DNA of 64,000 bases from Microbacterium sp. BLY (lineage in GTDB: Bacteria > Actinomycetota > Actinomycetes > Actinomycetales > Microbacteriaceae), in assembly GCF_017939615.1 (NCBI RefSeq), contig NZ_JAGKSR010000001.1:2728001-2792000 (forward strand), read 5' to 3'. The first letter of the stretch is position 1. The number at the start of each line of letters is the position of its first letter. Below the pieces are notes generated by a model. That model worked only from the letters and a program-made list of their open reading frames with translations, was not told where the DNA came from and made no database searches. The translations under genes were made by a program, and so were the position numbers. Shown here one piece after another: positions 28,199-38,393 of the stretch.

Positions 28199-29359
28199 TC
28201 AGGCGGCCGTGGCGGTGGAGGAATCCTCGCCGGGACGGATCATCGGGAGGAAGAGGAGCGCGGCGACGGCGACGACCGCCATCGCGAGCAGGGCCGTCTC
28301 GAAGCCGATTCCGATCTGCACCCCCGCGACGAAGGTCAGCACCGCCATGCCGAGCCCCATCGCCAGTGAGGCGTAGAGCCCCTGCGCCGCGGACTGGTCC
28401 TCAGCGGGCACGCGGTCGCGGACGTACATCGTGAATGCGAGATGCGTCGTCGCGTAGGAGCCCGCGTGGAGGACCTGCGAGAGGGCGAACACGACCGCGT
28501 CCCCGGCGAAGGCGAGGAGGACCCATCGCACGGCGGCGACCACCGCGCCGAGCGCGAAGAGCACCCGGTAGCCGAGCCGCTCGAACCGACGCCGCGCGAG
28601 GGAGAACAGGACGAACTCGCTCAAGGGGGCGAGCACCAGCAGGAACGGCACCGCGATCGGCACCGCGATCTCCTCCGCGCGGATGGCCCCGAAGCTGTAG
28701 TACGCCGCGTGCGATCCCTGCACGAGGACGGCGATCGCGAGGCACGCGAGGAACGCGCGGTCGTGGAAGAGAGCGGCGAAGCCGCGCGCACCCGACCCGC
28801 GGACGGACAGCGTCTCCGCCTCCCGGAGACGCACGACGCCGACGACCGCCGCGAGCAGGCAGGAGCCGATCAAGGCGGACACGAGCACCTCGGGGCCCAG
28901 CGCCGAGCTCAGCCAGCCGGCGAGCAGCGTGCCGACCATGAAGCCGGCCGAACCCAGCGCCCGCGTCGGCCCGTACAGGAGAAGCCCGCGCCGGGCCGCC
29001 ACGGTCGCGACCGTCTCGTTCAGCGGCAGCATGATCGGGTAGATCAGCCCGAAGAGGATCGACACCGCGAGCAGCATCGGGAACCCGACCACGAACAGAT
29101 ACGGAACCGCCGCGGCCGTGATCACCCACGGGATGATCCGGCTCAGCCGCAGCAGGGTGACGTAGCGGTTCAGCGCGGGGTAGATCACGGCGACCGAGAC
29201 CGTGCGCGCCATCAGGGAGAGCGCGACCGCGGTTCCGATCTCCGAGAACGAGAACCCGCGCTCAGCGAGCCACAGGCCCCAGTACGACTGGAAGACCGCC
29301 CAGCTGAGGTAGAAGGTGAGGAAGCGGACCGACACCCAGGCGCGGAGGCTCAACGTCAT
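28199..29359 (-). CDS. MFS transporter (MFS_1-like)
   Basis: The 386-residue protein has about 12 membrane segments. The opening VRFLTFYLSWAVFQSYWGLWLAERGFS and GPTRALGSAGFMVGTLLAGWL are of the 3-phenylpropionate/nucleoside-type MFS branch (HcaT-like). No substrate can be named. A GGAGGGACG ribosome site precedes the ATG. It lies between leuS and comEA, all leftward, with gaps of about 60 bases that could carry separate promoters. Confidence 0.85.
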   Translation of the reverse strand: MTLSLRAWVSVRFLTFYLSWAVFQSYWGLWLAERGFSFSEIGTAVALSLMARTVSVAVIYPALNRYVTLLRLSRIIPWVITAAAVPYLFVVGFPMLLAVSILFGLIYPIMLPLNETVATVAARRGLLLYGPTRALGSAGFMVGTLLAGWLSSALGPEVLVSALIGSCLLAAVVGVVRLREAETLSVRGSGARGFAALFHDRAFLACLAIAVLVQGSHAAYYSFGAIRAEEIAVPIAVPFLLVLAPLSEFVLFSLARRRFERLGYRVLFALGAVVAAVRWVLLAFAGDAVVFALSQVLHAGSYATTHLAFTMYVRDRVPAEDQSAAQGLYASLAMGLGMAVLTFVAGVQIGIGFETALLAMAVVAVAALLFLPMIRPGEDSSTATAA

Positions 29360-29421
29360 CCGTCACGTCCCTCCGCACCCCGTCCCGCAGGCTGCCCCGC
29401 CGCCCGGCCGGCTCGCCGGCC

Positions 29422-31986
29422 TCAGCCCTTGACGACGATGCTGACGATCTTCGGTGCCCGTACGACGACCTTGACGATCTCGCGGTCACCGATCGAGCGG
29501 ATCACCCGCTCGTCCGCGCGCGCCAGCGCCTCCAGCTCGCCCTCGCCGATCCGGGCGGGCACCTCGAGCTGTGCCCGCACCTTGCCGCCGACCTGGACGA
29601 CCGCCGTGACGGTGTCCTCGACGAGCAGCGCCGGGTCGGCGGAGCGCCACGACACGAGTCCGACGGACGGCTCGTGGCCGAGCAGCTCCCACATCTCCTC
29701 CGCGGTGTGCGGGGCGATGAGGTCGAGCATCACGGCGATCGTCTCCGCGGCCTCGCGCACCGCGGGGTCCGCAGCGCCGGCGGCACCGTCGATGGTCTTG
29801 CGGGTGATGTTGACGAGCTCCATCAGACGAGCGACCAGCACGTTGAACTTCGTCTGCTCGACCAGCGCCGGCGCCTCGGCCAGCAGCTTGTGGGTCGCTC
29901 GACGCAGCGCGGCGTCCCCGCCGTCGAACACGACGTCGACCGGGCTGGCCACCTCATGCGCGACCCGCAGGGCACGCGCGAGGAACTTCTGCGCACCGGT
30001 GGTCGAGACGTCCGCCCAGTCCTTGTCGTCCTCCACCGGACCGGCGAAGGCGAGACCGACGCGCAGGGCGTCGGCGCCGTGAGCGTCGAGCTCCTCCTGG
30101 AACAGCACGAGGTTGCCCTTGCTCTTCGACATCTTCTGGCCGTCGAGCAGCACCATGCCCTGGTTGATGAGGTTGGAGAACGGCTCGGTGAAGTCGATCA
30201 GCCCCATGTCGAACAGGACCTTGGTGATGAAGCGGGCGTACAGCAGGTGCAGGATCGCGTGCTCGACACCGCCGATGTACGAGTCGACCGGTGCCCAGCG
30301 CGCGGCCTGCGCCGGGTCGAACGCGACGGTGTCGCTGTTCGGCGACAGGAACCGGAGGAAGTACCAGGAGCTGTCCACGAAGGTGTCCATCGTGTCGGGG
30401 TCGCGCAGCACCGGGTCGCCGGTCTCCGGGTCGGTCGTGCGCACCCAGCTCTCCGCCCCACCCAGGGGCGACGTGCCCTTCGGCTTGAGGTCGAGCCCCT
30501 CCACGCTCGGCAGCTTCACCGGCAGCCGGTCCTCGGGCACCGGGATGATCCGACCGTCCTCGGCATGCAGCATCGGGATCGGCGTCCCCCAGAAGCGCTG
30601 CCGCGAGATGAGCCAGTCACGCAGACGGTAGTTCTTCGCCGCGCGGCCCGTGCCCGACGCCTCCAGCTGCTCGATCGCACGCGCGATCGCGTTCCGCTTG
30701 GAGAGCCCGTTCAGCGGACCGGAGTTGATCATGCGCCCTTCGCCGGTGAGCGCGACCCCGGTCTTCGCCGGGTTCTGCTCGTCGAGAGCGGCATCCGCGT
30801 CGACGGGGACGCCGTCCTCGTCCACCTCGATGACCGGCATGGCCCCGGTGACCGGGGCGGTCGTGTCCACGACGACCTTCACCGGCAGATCGAACGCGCG
30901 GGCGAAGTCCAGGTCACGCTGGTCGTGCGCCGGCACCGCCATGACCGCACCGTGACCGTAATCGGCCAGCACGTAATCGGCGGCCCAGATCGGCAGCTTC
31001 TCGCCGTTGACCGGGTTGATCGCGTACCGCCCCAGGAACACGCCCGTCTTGGGCCGATCGGTCGACTGCCGATCGATGTCGGTCGTCTTCTGCACCTCGG
31101 ACAGGTAGGCCTGGAAGCGCTCACGCACCTCGGGCTCGGCGTCCGCGGCGAGCTCGGCGGCCAGGTCGCCGTCGGGCGCGACGACGAAGAACGTCGCACC
31201 GTGCAGCGTGTCCGGACGCGTCGAGAACACCGTCACGGGCTCCTCGCGGCCTTCGATGCGGAAGTCGACATCGGCGCCGACCGAACGCCCGATCCAGTTG
31301 CGCTGCATCTGCAACACCTTGTGCGGCCAGAACCCCTCGAGCTGGTTCAGGTCATCGAGCAGACGGTCCGCGTAGTCCGTGATGCGGAAGTACCACTGGG
31401 TCAGCTTCTTCTTCACGACCTCGTAGCCGCACCGCTCGCAGCGGCCGTCCACGACCTGCTCGTTCGCCAGCACCGTCTGGTCGTTCGGGCACCAGTTGAC
31501 CGGACTCTTCTTGCGGTACGCCAGGCCCCGCTCGTACATCTTCAGGAACAGCCACTGGTTCCAGCGGTAGTACTCCGGGTCGGACGTGTGCAGCACCCGG
31601 CTCCAGTCGAACGAGACACCGTACTGCTGGAACCCGACCTTCTGCTGCGCGATGTTCTGGTACGTCCAGTCGCGCGGGTCGGCGCCCTGGCGGATCGCCG
31701 CGTTCTCCGCCGGCAGACCGAAGGAGTCCCAGCCGATCGGGTTCAGCACGTTGTGACCGCGGTGTCGCCAGAAGCGCGCGACGATGTCGGAGTACAGGTA
31801 GTTCTCCGCGTGCCCCATGTGCAGGTCGCCCGAGGGGTACGGGAACATCGCCAGCACGTACCGCCGCGGACGTGTGTCCTCGTCGCCGCCCGTGAGGAAC
31901 GTCTCGTGCTCCGCCCAGTACTTCTGCCACTTGGCCTGGATGGCGTGCGGCGAGGAGAACTCCTCGTCGACGGGAGCGGTGGACAT
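29422..31986 (-). CDS. leuS: Leucyl-tRNA synthetase
   Basis: Class I enzyme that charges tRNA-Leu. The 854-residue protein has the HIGH-type motif in [15 protein letters not shown] (near residue 51), zinc-type cysteines in WCPNDQ and GRCERCGYE, the CP1 editing domain (about 220-420, with [11 protein letters not shown]) and the KMSKS motif in [11 protein letters not shown] chose the ATG; an in-frame TTG nine codons upstream is possible but adds no conserved text. It follows pabB by 46 bases. Confidence 0.96.
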   Translation of the reverse strand: MSTAPVDEEFSSPHAIQAKWQKYWAEHETFLTGGDEDTRPRRYVLAMFPYPSGDLHMGHAENYLYSDIVARFWRHRGHNVLNPIGWDSFGLPAENAAIRQGADPRDWTYQNIAQQKVGFQQYGVSFDWSRVLHTSDPEYYRWNQWLFLKMYERGLAYRKKSPVNWCPNDQTVLANEQVVDGRCERCGYEVVKKKLTQWYFRITDYADRLLDDLNQLEGFWPHKVLQMQRNWIGRSVGADVDFRIEGREEPVTVFSTRPDTLHGATFFVVAPDGDLAAELAADAEPEVRERFQAYLSEVQKTTDIDRQSTDRPKTGVFLGRYAINPVNGEKLPIWAADYVLADYGHGAVMAVPAHDQRDLDFARAFDLPVKVVVDTTAPVTGAMPVIEVDEDGVPVDADAALDEQNPAKTGVALTGEGRMINSGPLNGLSKRNAIARAIEQLEASGTGRAAKNYRLRDWLISRQRFWGTPIPMLHAEDGRIIPVPEDRLPVKLPSVEGLDLKPKGTSPLGGAESWVRTTDPETGDPVLRDPDTMDTFVDSSWYFLRFLSPNSDTVAFDPAQAARWAPVDSYIGGVEHAILHLLYARFITKVLFDMGLIDFTEPFSNLINQGMVLLDGQKMSKSKGNLVLFQEELDAHGADALRVGLAFAGPVEDDKDWADVSTTGAQKFLARALRVAHEVASPVDVVFDGGDAALRRATHKLLAEAPALVEQTKFNVLVARLMELVNITRKTIDGAAGAADPAVREAAETIAVMLDLIAPHTAEEMWELLGHEPSVGLVSWRSADPALLVEDTVTAVVQVGGKVRAQLEVPARIGEGELEALARADERVIRSIGDREIVKVVVRAPKIVSIVVKG

Positions 31987-32032
31987 GTTCTCGGACAACG
32001 AACGCACGACCAATCTGAAGGGAAAAACGGGA

Positions 32033-33355
32033 TCAGTTCAGGATATCGGAACGCCAGGTCGCGGGCATTTCCGCGCCGAGCGCGGCGAGCGGTGCGCGGG
32101 CCTTGGTGGCGACCTCGCGCACCTCGGCGGCCGGCACCGATCCCCAGGTGATCCCGCCGCCCGCACCGACGAAGGCCGCCCCCTCGTCGACGACGATGCT
32201 GCGGATCACCATCGCCAGGTCAAGGGTCCCGTCCGCGCCGATGTACCCGAAGCAGCCGGCGTAGATGTCACGCGGACCGTCTTCGAGCTCCCACAGCCGC
32301 GTCATGGCCGACAGCTTCGGGGCGCCGGTCATGCTCCCCGCCGGGAAGGCCGCCTCCAGCAGCGTCCCGACGGTCGTGCCCTCCGCCGCGGTGCCGCTGA
32401 CGGTGCTGACGAGCTGATGAACCGCCGGGTAGCTCTCGACGGTCCAGAGACCGTCGACGCGGATGCTGCCGGGCACGCAGACCCGGGAGAGGTCGTTGCG
32501 CATGAGGTCGACGATCATGACGTTCTCGGCCCGCTCCTTGGGGTCGGCGGCCAGTTCGGCGGCGAGCGCTTCGTCGGTCGCCGCGTCGGCGCCCCGCGGC
32601 CGTGTCCCCTTGATGGGGCGGGTGCGGATGACGCCGCCGCGGGCGTGGAGGAACTGCTCGGGGCTGGCGCTGAGGAGGGCGCGTCCGCCGATGCGCAGGA
32701 ATCCGCCGTGGTGCGCGGGCGTCGCCGCCCGGAGTCTCTCGTACACGGCGACGGGGTCGTGGGCGCCGGGCACGGTGAACCGTGTGGTGAGGCACAGCTG
32801 ATAGGCGATACCGGCATGGATGAGGTCGCGGCATCGGCCGATGAGGGCCTCGTACGCGGCCGGGGTGTGGCGGGCGTGCGCGACGCGTCGTCCTTCGGCC
32901 AGGGGACGCCGCGGACGCTCCGGACTCTCGGTGGTCAGGAGCGCGCGCATCCGGTGCTCGTGCTCCTGGCCGCCGTCCTCCGGCGTGAGGAGCCACAGGC
33001 GGTGCGCCGCATGATCGAACGCGAGGGCCGCCGTCACGTGCAGCCAGGTGCGCGCGTCCGGCTCCGGCTCCGCGGCGACCGGGGCCCCGGCCCGGGCAGC
33101 ACCGCTCTCGTAGTCCCGCCAGCCGACCCATCCCCCGAGGAACGGCGGCACCCCCTCGTCGGGCGGGCTCGTGTCGAGGCGCACCCCCGCCGGGAGCGGC
33201 TCCGCCACCCCGGTGCCGAGGAGGCTCCACCCCTCGGTCGCCTTCGGGCCGGCATCGAGCCAAAAGACGTCCGCCTCCTGTTCCGCGAGCGCCGGGAAGA
33301 CCTGCTCCGGCGTCACCCAGCTCGTCAGCAGGCGGGGGCGCAGGCGGTGGGGCAC
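32033..33355 (-). CDS. pabB: Aminodeoxychorismate synthase component I-like (PabB)
   Basis: The 440-residue chorismate-binding enzyme carries PIKGTRPRG at residues 247-255. The lysine K249 is the hallmark of PabB (anthranilate synthases have alanine there), so it should make 4-amino-4-deoxychorismate for folate. [16 protein letters not shown] and GSMTGAPK also match the family. No glutaminase subunit gene (pabA) is adjacent. The GTG start lies exactly six bases after TAGGCT; the purine-rich bases touching the start are therefore probably not a ribosome site, and the message is probably leaderless. Confidence 0.88.
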   Translation of the reverse strand: MPHRLRPRLLTSWVTPEQVFPALAEQEADVFWLDAGPKATEGWSLLGTGVAEPLPAGVRLDTSPPDEGVPPFLGGWVGWRDYESGAARAGAPVAAEPEPDARTWLHVTAALAFDHAAHRLWLLTPEDGGQEHEHRMRALLTTESPERPRRPLAEGRRVAHARHTPAAYEALIGRCRDLIHAGIAYQLCLTTRFTVPGAHDPVAVYERLRAATPAHHGGFLRIGGRALLSASPEQFLHARGGVIRTRPIKGTRPRGADAATDEALAAELAADPKERAENVMIVDLMRNDLSRVCVPGSIRVDGLWTVESYPAVHQLVSTVSGTAAEGTTVGTLLEAAFPAGSMTGAPKLSAMTRLWELEDGPRDIYAGCFGYIGADGTLDLAMVIRSIVVDEGAAFVGAGGGITWGSVPAAEVREVATKARAPLAALGAEMPATWRSDILN

Positions 33356-33361
33356 CTTTCC

Positions 33362-33367
33362 AGCCTA
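33362..33367 (-). promoter_or_regulatory. Probable leaderless -10 box for pabB
   Basis: TAGGCT on the minus strand, six bases before the GTG start. It lies back to back with the dedA promoter at 33385. Confidence 0.55.
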
Positions 33368-33384
33368 GGTCCGGGCCGCTCCCG

Positions 33385-33390
33385 TATCCT
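33385..33390 (+). promoter_or_regulatory. Probable leaderless -10 box for the DedA gene
   Basis: TATCCT followed by six bases and GTG. The divergent pabB and DedA promoters share a gap of only 41 bases. Confidence 0.55.
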
Positions 33391-33396
33391 CATGGG

Positions 33397-34068
33397 GTGG
33401 ACGACCTCCTGCTCTGGCTCCTCGACACCGTGCAGTCGATCGATCCGATCACGCGCACGCTCGTCGCGGGCATCGCCGTGATGCTGGAGACGAGCATCCT
33501 CATCGGTCTGATCGTCCCGGGCGACACGATCGTCATCATCGCCTCGATGGGCGTCGCCTCGCCGCTCGAGGGCATCGCGATGGGCGTCGCCGTAGTCGTG
33601 GGCGCGCTCATCGGTGAGAGCATCGGCTTCTGGCTCGGCCGCTGGCTCGGCCCGTACATCCGCGCCTCCTGGCTCGGACGACGGATCGGCGAGCACAACT
33701 GGGTCCGTGCCGAGAACTACCTGGCCCGCCGGGGCGGCATCGCCATCTTCCTCTCCCGGTTCCTCCCCGTCCTCCACTCCCTCGTCCCGCTCACGGTCGG
33801 GATGAGCGAGTACCCCTATCGGCGCTTCCTCGCGTGGACGACCCCGGCCTGCATCATCTGGGCCACTGCCTACGTGAGCGTCACGTCCCTCGCGGCCGGG
33901 AGCTTCCGTGATCTCGTCGATCGCGTGCATTTCGCCGGCTACCTGTTCGTCGGGGTCATCGCGCTGTTCCTGCTCCTCGCCTACCTCGGCAAGCGGCTCC
34001 TTCACCGTCTCGAAGCACGTCATCTGGAGGCCCCGGCGGCGGAGTCCGACGCCGACGTGAAAGACTGA
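33397..34068 (+). CDS. DedA family membrane protein
   Basis: The 223-residue protein has the DedA signature: ETSILIGLIVPGDTIVIIA near residue 30, GESIGFWLGRWLG, and FLSRFLPVLHSLVPLTVGMSEYPYRRF with the conserved arginine and proline. DedA proteins act in membrane lipid flipping, notably undecaprenyl phosphate or phosphatidylethanolamine, and in envelope homeostasis. It starts a rightward run with the phosphatase gene four bases after it, which fits a lipid role. Confidence 0.9.
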   Translation: MDDLLLWLLDTVQSIDPITRTLVAGIAVMLETSILIGLIVPGDTIVIIASMGVASPLEGIAMGVAVVVGALIGESIGFWLGRWLGPYIRASWLGRRIGEHNWVRAENYLARRGGIAIFLSRFLPVLHSLVPLTVGMSEYPYRRFLAWTTPACIIWATAYVSVTSLAAGSFRDLVDRVHFAGYLFVGVIALFLLLAYLGKRLLHRLEARHLEAPAAESDADVKD

Positions 34069-34072
34069 GGCA

Positions 34073-35098
34073 ATGGCCCCCGCACCCCCGGCGCCCAGGA
34101 TCCACTGGTTCGCCCGCCTCGAGCACCGCCTTCACGTGTGGCGCGAGGGTCGAGCGCGCCGTCGTGGCCGGAACGCCACGGTCCTGCCGTTCCCCGGCTA
34201 CGGAGGCCCCGGCTGGGTGCGCGTCCTCGGCCGTGTGCTCATCGTCCCGCCGCAGCGTCGCAATCGCAACGGCGAGCCGGCGAGCATTCGCGGGTGGCGG
34301 AGCTTCGTCGGGATTCCGGTGGGGTTCGCCTCGGTCAGTGTCCACCTCGGCGACGGCACCCACCAGGTCGTCGCCGACCGTGGCGGCGTGATCGACTCGG
34401 TCATCCGCGCCGACCTCGACCCGGGCTGGCAGACGTTCACCATCACCGTCGAGGGACAGGAGCCCATCGAGGCCCGCGCGTTCATCGTGGCCGAGAGCAC
34501 GCGGTTCGGTGTCGTGTCGGACGTCGACGACACCGTCATGGTCACGGCACTCCCCCGGCCGTTCATCGCCTTCTGGAACTCGTTCGTGGTCGACGAGCAC
34601 GCGCGCATCCCCGTTCCCGGCATGGCCGTCCTCCTCGACCAGCTCCTCCGGCAGCACCCCGGCGCGCCCATGATCTACCTCTCCACGGGAGCCTGGAACG
34701 TCGCGCCGACCCTGTCCCGCTTCCTCGGCCGGCACCTGTTCCCGGCCGGTTCGCTGCTCCTGACCGACTGGGGCCCCACACACGACCGATGGTTCCGGAG
34801 CGGGCGCGAGCACAAGCTCACCAACCTCCGACGACTGGCCACGGAGTTCCCGGATGTGAAGTGGCTGCTCATCGGCGACGACGGACAGCACGACGAGGCC
34901 ATCTACACGCAGTTCCAGGAGGAGCACCCGGACTCCGTCGCCGGCGTCGCGATCCGGCGACTGCTCCCCGCCGAGGCCGTGCTCGCCGGTGGACGTGCCG
35001 AGATGGAGTCCCACGACGCCGACGCCGCCCCGTGGGTGAGCGCGGAGGACGGCGCAGGACTGCGCGATCAGCTCGGCGATGTCGGCATCCTGCGCTGA
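34073..35098 (+). CDS. App1-like phosphatidate phosphatase (DUF2183)
   Basis: The 341-residue protein has the DUF2183/App1 catalytic domain, with the HAD-type motif SDVDDTV (nucleophile D150, acid D152), YLSTGAWN and LLIGDDGQHD as later HAD motifs. Yeast App1 is a phosphatidate phosphatase; bacterial members are not well studied. The first 60 residues are basic and Pro-rich. It lies directly behind a DedA gene, and its last bases abut the next gene start, so a lipid-related operon is plausible. Confidence 0.85.
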   Translation: MAPAPPAPRIHWFARLEHRLHVWREGRARRRGRNATVLPFPGYGGPGWVRVLGRVLIVPPQRRNRNGEPASIRGWRSFVGIPVGFASVSVHLGDGTHQVVADRGGVIDSVIRADLDPGWQTFTITVEGQEPIEARAFIVAESTRFGVVSDVDDTVMVTALPRPFIAFWNSFVVDEHARIPVPGMAVLLDQLLRQHPGAPMIYLSTGAWNVAPTLSRFLGRHLFPAGSLLLTDWGPTHDRWFRSGREHKLTNLRRLATEFPDVKWLLIGDDGQHDEAIYTQFQEEHPDSVAGVAIRRLLPAEAVLAGGRAEMESHDADAAPWVSAEDGAGLRDQLGDVGILR

Positions 35099-35099
35099 C

Positions 35100-35963
35100 A
35101 TGCTCCTCCCGCGGGACGAGTGGCGTCGACGGGAGCACGAGCATCACCGCCGGGCGGATGCGCTGACCGCGGCGCATCGCGATCGCGCCGCGCGAGGCGA
35201 GAAGCACCCGGTGTGGGACTTCCTGTTCACCTACTATTCGTACAAGCCGGCGCAGCTGCGACGGTGGCACCCCGGTGCGGGCGTGGAACTGCAGGAGGCG
35301 CCCGAGCGCGCACAGTGGCGATGGTATGGGCCCGGAAGCACCGCTGAGGGGGTGCGGCCCGACGCGGAGCGCTTCGCGCGGGAGAAGCCCGAGCTCGCTC
35401 GCCTCGTCGCGCTGATGCTGCGCCGCACCGCGTCCCGACCCGGGCAGTTCGGCTGCTTCGGCCTGCACGAGTGGGCGATGGTCTACCGTGCCGACGAGCA
35501 TCGGCACGCGGTGCCCCTGCGACTCGGCCGGGAAGGTACGGACGCGGTGGTCGACGCGCACGAGCTCCGCTGCACGCACTTCGACGCCTTCCGCTTCTTC
35601 ACCCCGGACGCCGTGCCACGTAACCGCACCGCGTTGACCCGGGAGGATCAGCCGCTTCTCGAGCAGCCCGGCTGCCTGCACGCCGGCATGGACCTCTACA
35701 AGTGGGCCGTGAAACTCGGACCGCTGATCCCCGGAGAGCTGCTGCTGGACACCTTCGAGCTGGCGCGCGACATCCGCCTGCTCGACATGCAGGCCGCGCC
35801 GTACGACCTTTCCGCATGGGAGGTCGAGCCGGTCCGCATCGAGACCACGGAGGGCAAGGCCGAATACGTGCGCCGTCAGCGGGGCTTCGCCGAGCGCGGA
35901 GCGGCCCTGCGTGCCGCGCTCCTCACCGCCTGGCTCGGACCGGACGGGCGCCTCGCGGCCTGA
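35100..35963 (+). CDS. Conserved actinobacterial protein, often named 3-methyladenine DNA glycosylase
   Basis: The 287-residue protein starts MLLPRDEWRRREHEH one base after the phosphatase stop. Homologs in this group are commonly labelled 3-methyladenine DNA glycosylase, but I see no helix-hairpin-helix or known glycosylase active-site motif, so that name should be treated with care. Distinct features are VWDFLFTYYSYKPAQLRRWHPG, LHEWAMVYR and a His/Asp-rich middle (RCTHFDAFRFF). No signal peptide. It ends the rightward run that begins with DedA. Confidence 0.7.
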   Translation: MLLPRDEWRRREHEHHRRADALTAAHRDRAARGEKHPVWDFLFTYYSYKPAQLRRWHPGAGVELQEAPERAQWRWYGPGSTAEGVRPDAERFAREKPELARLVALMLRRTASRPGQFGCFGLHEWAMVYRADEHRHAVPLRLGREGTDAVVDAHELRCTHFDAFRFFTPDAVPRNRTALTREDQPLLEQPGCLHAGMDLYKWAVKLGPLIPGELLLDTFELARDIRLLDMQAAPYDLSAWEVEPVRIETTEGKAEYVRRQRGFAERGAALRAALLTAWLGPDGRLAA

Positions 35964-35966
35964 GCG

Positions 35967-37172
35967 TCACCCCGCCGGGGTGCAGTCGCTGCAGACCGCC
36001 CACGAGGCCGTTGCCGCGGAGAGCTGCAGACGCAGCGCAAGCACCCGGGTCGCGGCATCCGCCAGGCGTTCGGCCGGAAGGGTCCCGGCGTCGACGGCCG
36101 CGGCGATCCCGGCCGCCATCCGGCTCGCGGTCTGCGCATCGGAGCCCGCGATCATCAGCACGAGGTCGTTGCCCGCTGCCACGGCGGCCACGCCGTTCGC
36201 GACGGGATCGGCGTACGCGGGGTCGCCGGAGGAGAGCAGCATGCCGAGATCATCCGTGACGGCGACGCCCTCGAACCCCAGCTCCTCGCGGGCGATGCGG
36301 TGCCACTCGGCAGACAGGGATGCCGGCCGGGAATCCACGGCCGTGTAGGCCAGATGTCCGTACATGAGCAGCGATGCCCCGGCCTCGATCCCCGCGGCGA
36401 AGGGGACCCCGTCCGCCGCCCGCCACTGCGCCTTGGTGATGCTGGTGCTCGGGATCGCATGATGCGAATCCCCCGGGGCCGCCCCGTGCCCGGGAAAGTG
36501 CTTCAGCGTCGAGGCGAGGAACTCCTCCTGAGCGTCCGTCGCCGCCGCCGTGCGGTCGGCGGCGGCCTGCGGATCGACGCCGAGCGCTCGCGCGAAGATG
36601 AACGAACCGGGATCGGCGGGAACATCGGCCACCGTTCCGAAGTCGACCGTGATCCCTGCGCGGGCCACGAGCGCGCCCCGCGCCGCGAACGCCCCGGCCG
36701 TCTCATCGACCGGGGCATTCTTGAGGGTCGACGAAGCGGCATACGCGTCCCAGGGCAGCCGGGAGACCACCCCGCCCTCCTGGTCCACGGCGATGAGGGG
36801 CGGCAGCGCGGGGTCGACGGTGAGCGCGGCCGTCAGCGTGCGCAGCTCGGACTCCGTTGCGGGGATGTTCCCGCCCATCAGGATGAACCCGCCGAGACCC
36901 GACTGCATGTACGCGCGCAACGCCTCGGGGTCCGTCCCGCCGATATGGCCCATCACGATGGAGGACGCCTGTTCGGCGGTGCTCATCTCCGCGACGAGCG
37001 CGGCGGCCCGCTGGCGCACGCCATCCGGCTCCGCCGCCTGCACGGTGACCGAATCCGCCGCGGCACTCGGCGCGGACTGCGCCGCTGCCGGTGCGCAGAC
37101 GGCACCGGCGAGGGCGGCCAGGGCCAGCGCGGCACCGAGGCCGCGCGCCACTCGACGCCCGCCGTCCCTCAT
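35967..37172 (-). CDS. Secreted glycoside hydrolase family 3 (beta-N-acetylhexosaminidase type)
   Basis: The 401-residue protein starts with a Sec signal (arginines, then GLGAALALAALAGAVCAPAAAQS). The GH3 core shows VDQEGGVVSRLPW, the KHFPGHGAAPGDSH motif typical of NagZ-like hexosaminidases (catalytic His in the GDSHH loop), and GVAVTDDLGM, where the aspartate is the nucleophile. It probably cuts N-acetylglucosamine from cell wall or chitin fragments outside the cell. The C-terminus has an unusual CSDC pair. Five bases separate it from the upstream oxidoreductase gene. Confidence 0.88.
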   Translation of the reverse strand: MRDGGRRVARGLGAALALAALAGAVCAPAAAQSAPSAAADSVTVQAAEPDGVRQRAAALVAEMSTAEQASSIVMGHIGGTDPEALRAYMQSGLGGFILMGGNIPATESELRTLTAALTVDPALPPLIAVDQEGGVVSRLPWDAYAASSTLKNAPVDETAGAFAARGALVARAGITVDFGTVADVPADPGSFIFARALGVDPQAAADRTAAATDAQEEFLASTLKHFPGHGAAPGDSHHAIPSTSITKAQWRAADGVPFAAGIEAGASLLMYGHLAYTAVDSRPASLSAEWHRIAREELGFEGVAVTDDLGMLLSSGDPAYADPVANGVAAVAAGNDLVLMIAGSDAQTASRMAAGIAAAVDAGTLPAERLADAATRVLALRLQLSAATASWAVCSDCTPAG

Positions 37173-37177
37173 CGCCG

Positions 37178-37834
37178 TCAGCGTGCGAGCGCCTCGGCGA
37201 TCGGGACCGAGGTCTCCTCGTCGCCGTTGCCGAAACGGATCGTGCGTCCGATGGTCCCCGGGTCTTCCAGGGCGGCGACGATGACCGCCGCGACGTCCGC
37301 ACGGGACACCTCACCCCGGCCCTCGGGGTCGATGCGGATGCGCCCCGTCGGGTCGTCGAAGGTCAGGGCGCCCGGGCCGAGGATCGTCCCGTCGAGATCG
37401 GACGCCCGCAGGTGCTCGTCGGCCGCCCACTTCGCGTCCGCGTAGGGGAAGAAGGAGTCGTCCTCGGGGACTCCGTGGTCGGCGGTGGAGCCGATCCACG
37501 ACACCATGACGTAGCGCCGTACGCCGGCACGCTCCGCGGCATCCATGGACCGCTCGGCGGCGTCCCGATCGACGGCGTAGGTGCGCTCCGGGCTCCCGCC
37601 CCCGGCACCCGCCGACCAGACCACCGCGTCGTGACCGCGGATGATCTCGGCGAGGGCGTCCACGTCCATGGTCTCGATGTCGGCGACGAGTGCGACGGCG
37701 CCGCCCTCCTCGACCTCGGAGACGTGATCGGGATTCCGGATCACCCCCGTCACCTCGTGCCCACGGGCGACGAGGAGCGGAGCGAGCAGCAGAGCGATGC
37801 GGCCATGGCCGCCGAAGACGAGGATGCGCGACAT
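37178..37834 (-). CDS. NAD(P)-binding SDR-like oxidoreductase
   Basis: The 218-residue protein opens with a Rossmann motif, ILVFGGHGRIALLLAPLL, and continues with VTGVIRNPDHV, VVWSAGAG and RYVMVSWIG, the pattern of atypical SDR (NAD(P)H-binding, NmrA-like) proteins. The catalytic YxxxK is not evident, so it may bind the dinucleotide without classical dehydrogenase chemistry. TAGGGT lies exactly six bases before the ATG. Confidence 0.85.
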   Translation of the reverse strand: MSRILVFGGHGRIALLLAPLLVARGHEVTGVIRNPDHVSEVEEGGAVALVADIETMDVDALAEIIRGHDAVVWSAGAGGGSPERTYAVDRDAAERSMDAAERAGVRRYVMVSWIGSTADHGVPEDDSFFPYADAKWAADEHLRASDLDGTILGPGALTFDDPTGRIRIDPEGRGEVSRADVAAVIVAALEDPGTIGRTIRFGNGDEETSVPIAEALAR

Positions 37835-37840
37835 GTCTTC

Positions 37841-37846
37841 ACCCTA
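37841..37846 (-). promoter_or_regulatory. Probable leaderless -10 box for the SDR gene
   Basis: TAGGGT on the minus strand with six bases to the ATG. Confidence 0.5.
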
Positions 37847-37862
37847 CGCGCCCTCACCGACG

Positions 37863-38393
37863 TCAGCCCGGGGTCTGCGAGCTGTCGATCACGAAGGCCT
37901 GCGGATGCGACGGCAGGTACCGCACGACGACGGGCGCGCCGCTCGGAAGCCACGCATCGCGGTCCGGGTACACCGCGGGCGTGAAGAAGTTGCTCTCCAG
38001 CGTGTACTCCGTGCCGTCGGCGGTGGTGAAGGTCACCCAGTCCCCGTCCAGGGTTCCCGTCGTCGGCCGGCCATTGTCGTAGATGTAGGCGCGCGTGACG
38101 GGCACCCCCGTCAGGCTCAGGATGCCGATGACGAGCGACCCCAGCATCACGAACGCCAGGATCCGGAAGAACACCCGGGCGATCGTGGCACCGACGTTGC
38201 CCCGGGGCCGTGTCTCGGACGGGAGCAGCCCCTCCCGCTCACGGACCGCGCGCAGCGACCCGCCCTTCGCCGAGGCTCCGCCGGCGGAGATCGCGAACAG
38301 TCCGAGGATCGAGAACCCCGCGATGAACACCATCGCGTAACCGTGCGAGGCCGGGAAGTTCAGCAGCCACATCAGGGTGTCCATCGGGTTCAT
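37863..38393 (-). CDS. Two-helix membrane protein of unknown function
   Basis: The 176-residue protein has two hydrophobic segments (about residues 16-38 and 75-97) and an outside C-terminal domain with TTGTLDGDWVTFTTADGTEYTLESNFFTP, which resembles the beta-rich DUF3592-type domain. The start overlaps the stop of the next membrane protein (four bases), so the two are probably a functional pair. No named family could be assigned. Confidence 0.7.
   Translation of the reverse strand: MNPMDTLMWLLNFPASHGYAMVFIAGFSILGLFAISAGGASAKGGSLRAVREREGLLPSETRPRGNVGATIARVFFRILAFVMLGSLVIGILSLTGVPVTRAYIYDNGRPTTGTLDGDWVTFTTADGTEYTLESNFFTPAVYPDRDAWLPSGAPVVVRYLPSHPQAFVIDSSQTPG

Noticed and set aside
32011..32013. 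TTG start nine codons upstream for leuS
   Set aside because: No better ribosome site, and the added residues are not like synthetase N-termini; the ATG at 31986 gives the usual protein.
29674..32151. An 800-residue plus-strand frame opposite leuS
   Set aside because: It is an antisense shadow of the leucyl-tRNA synthetase gene with biased composition and no ribosome site.
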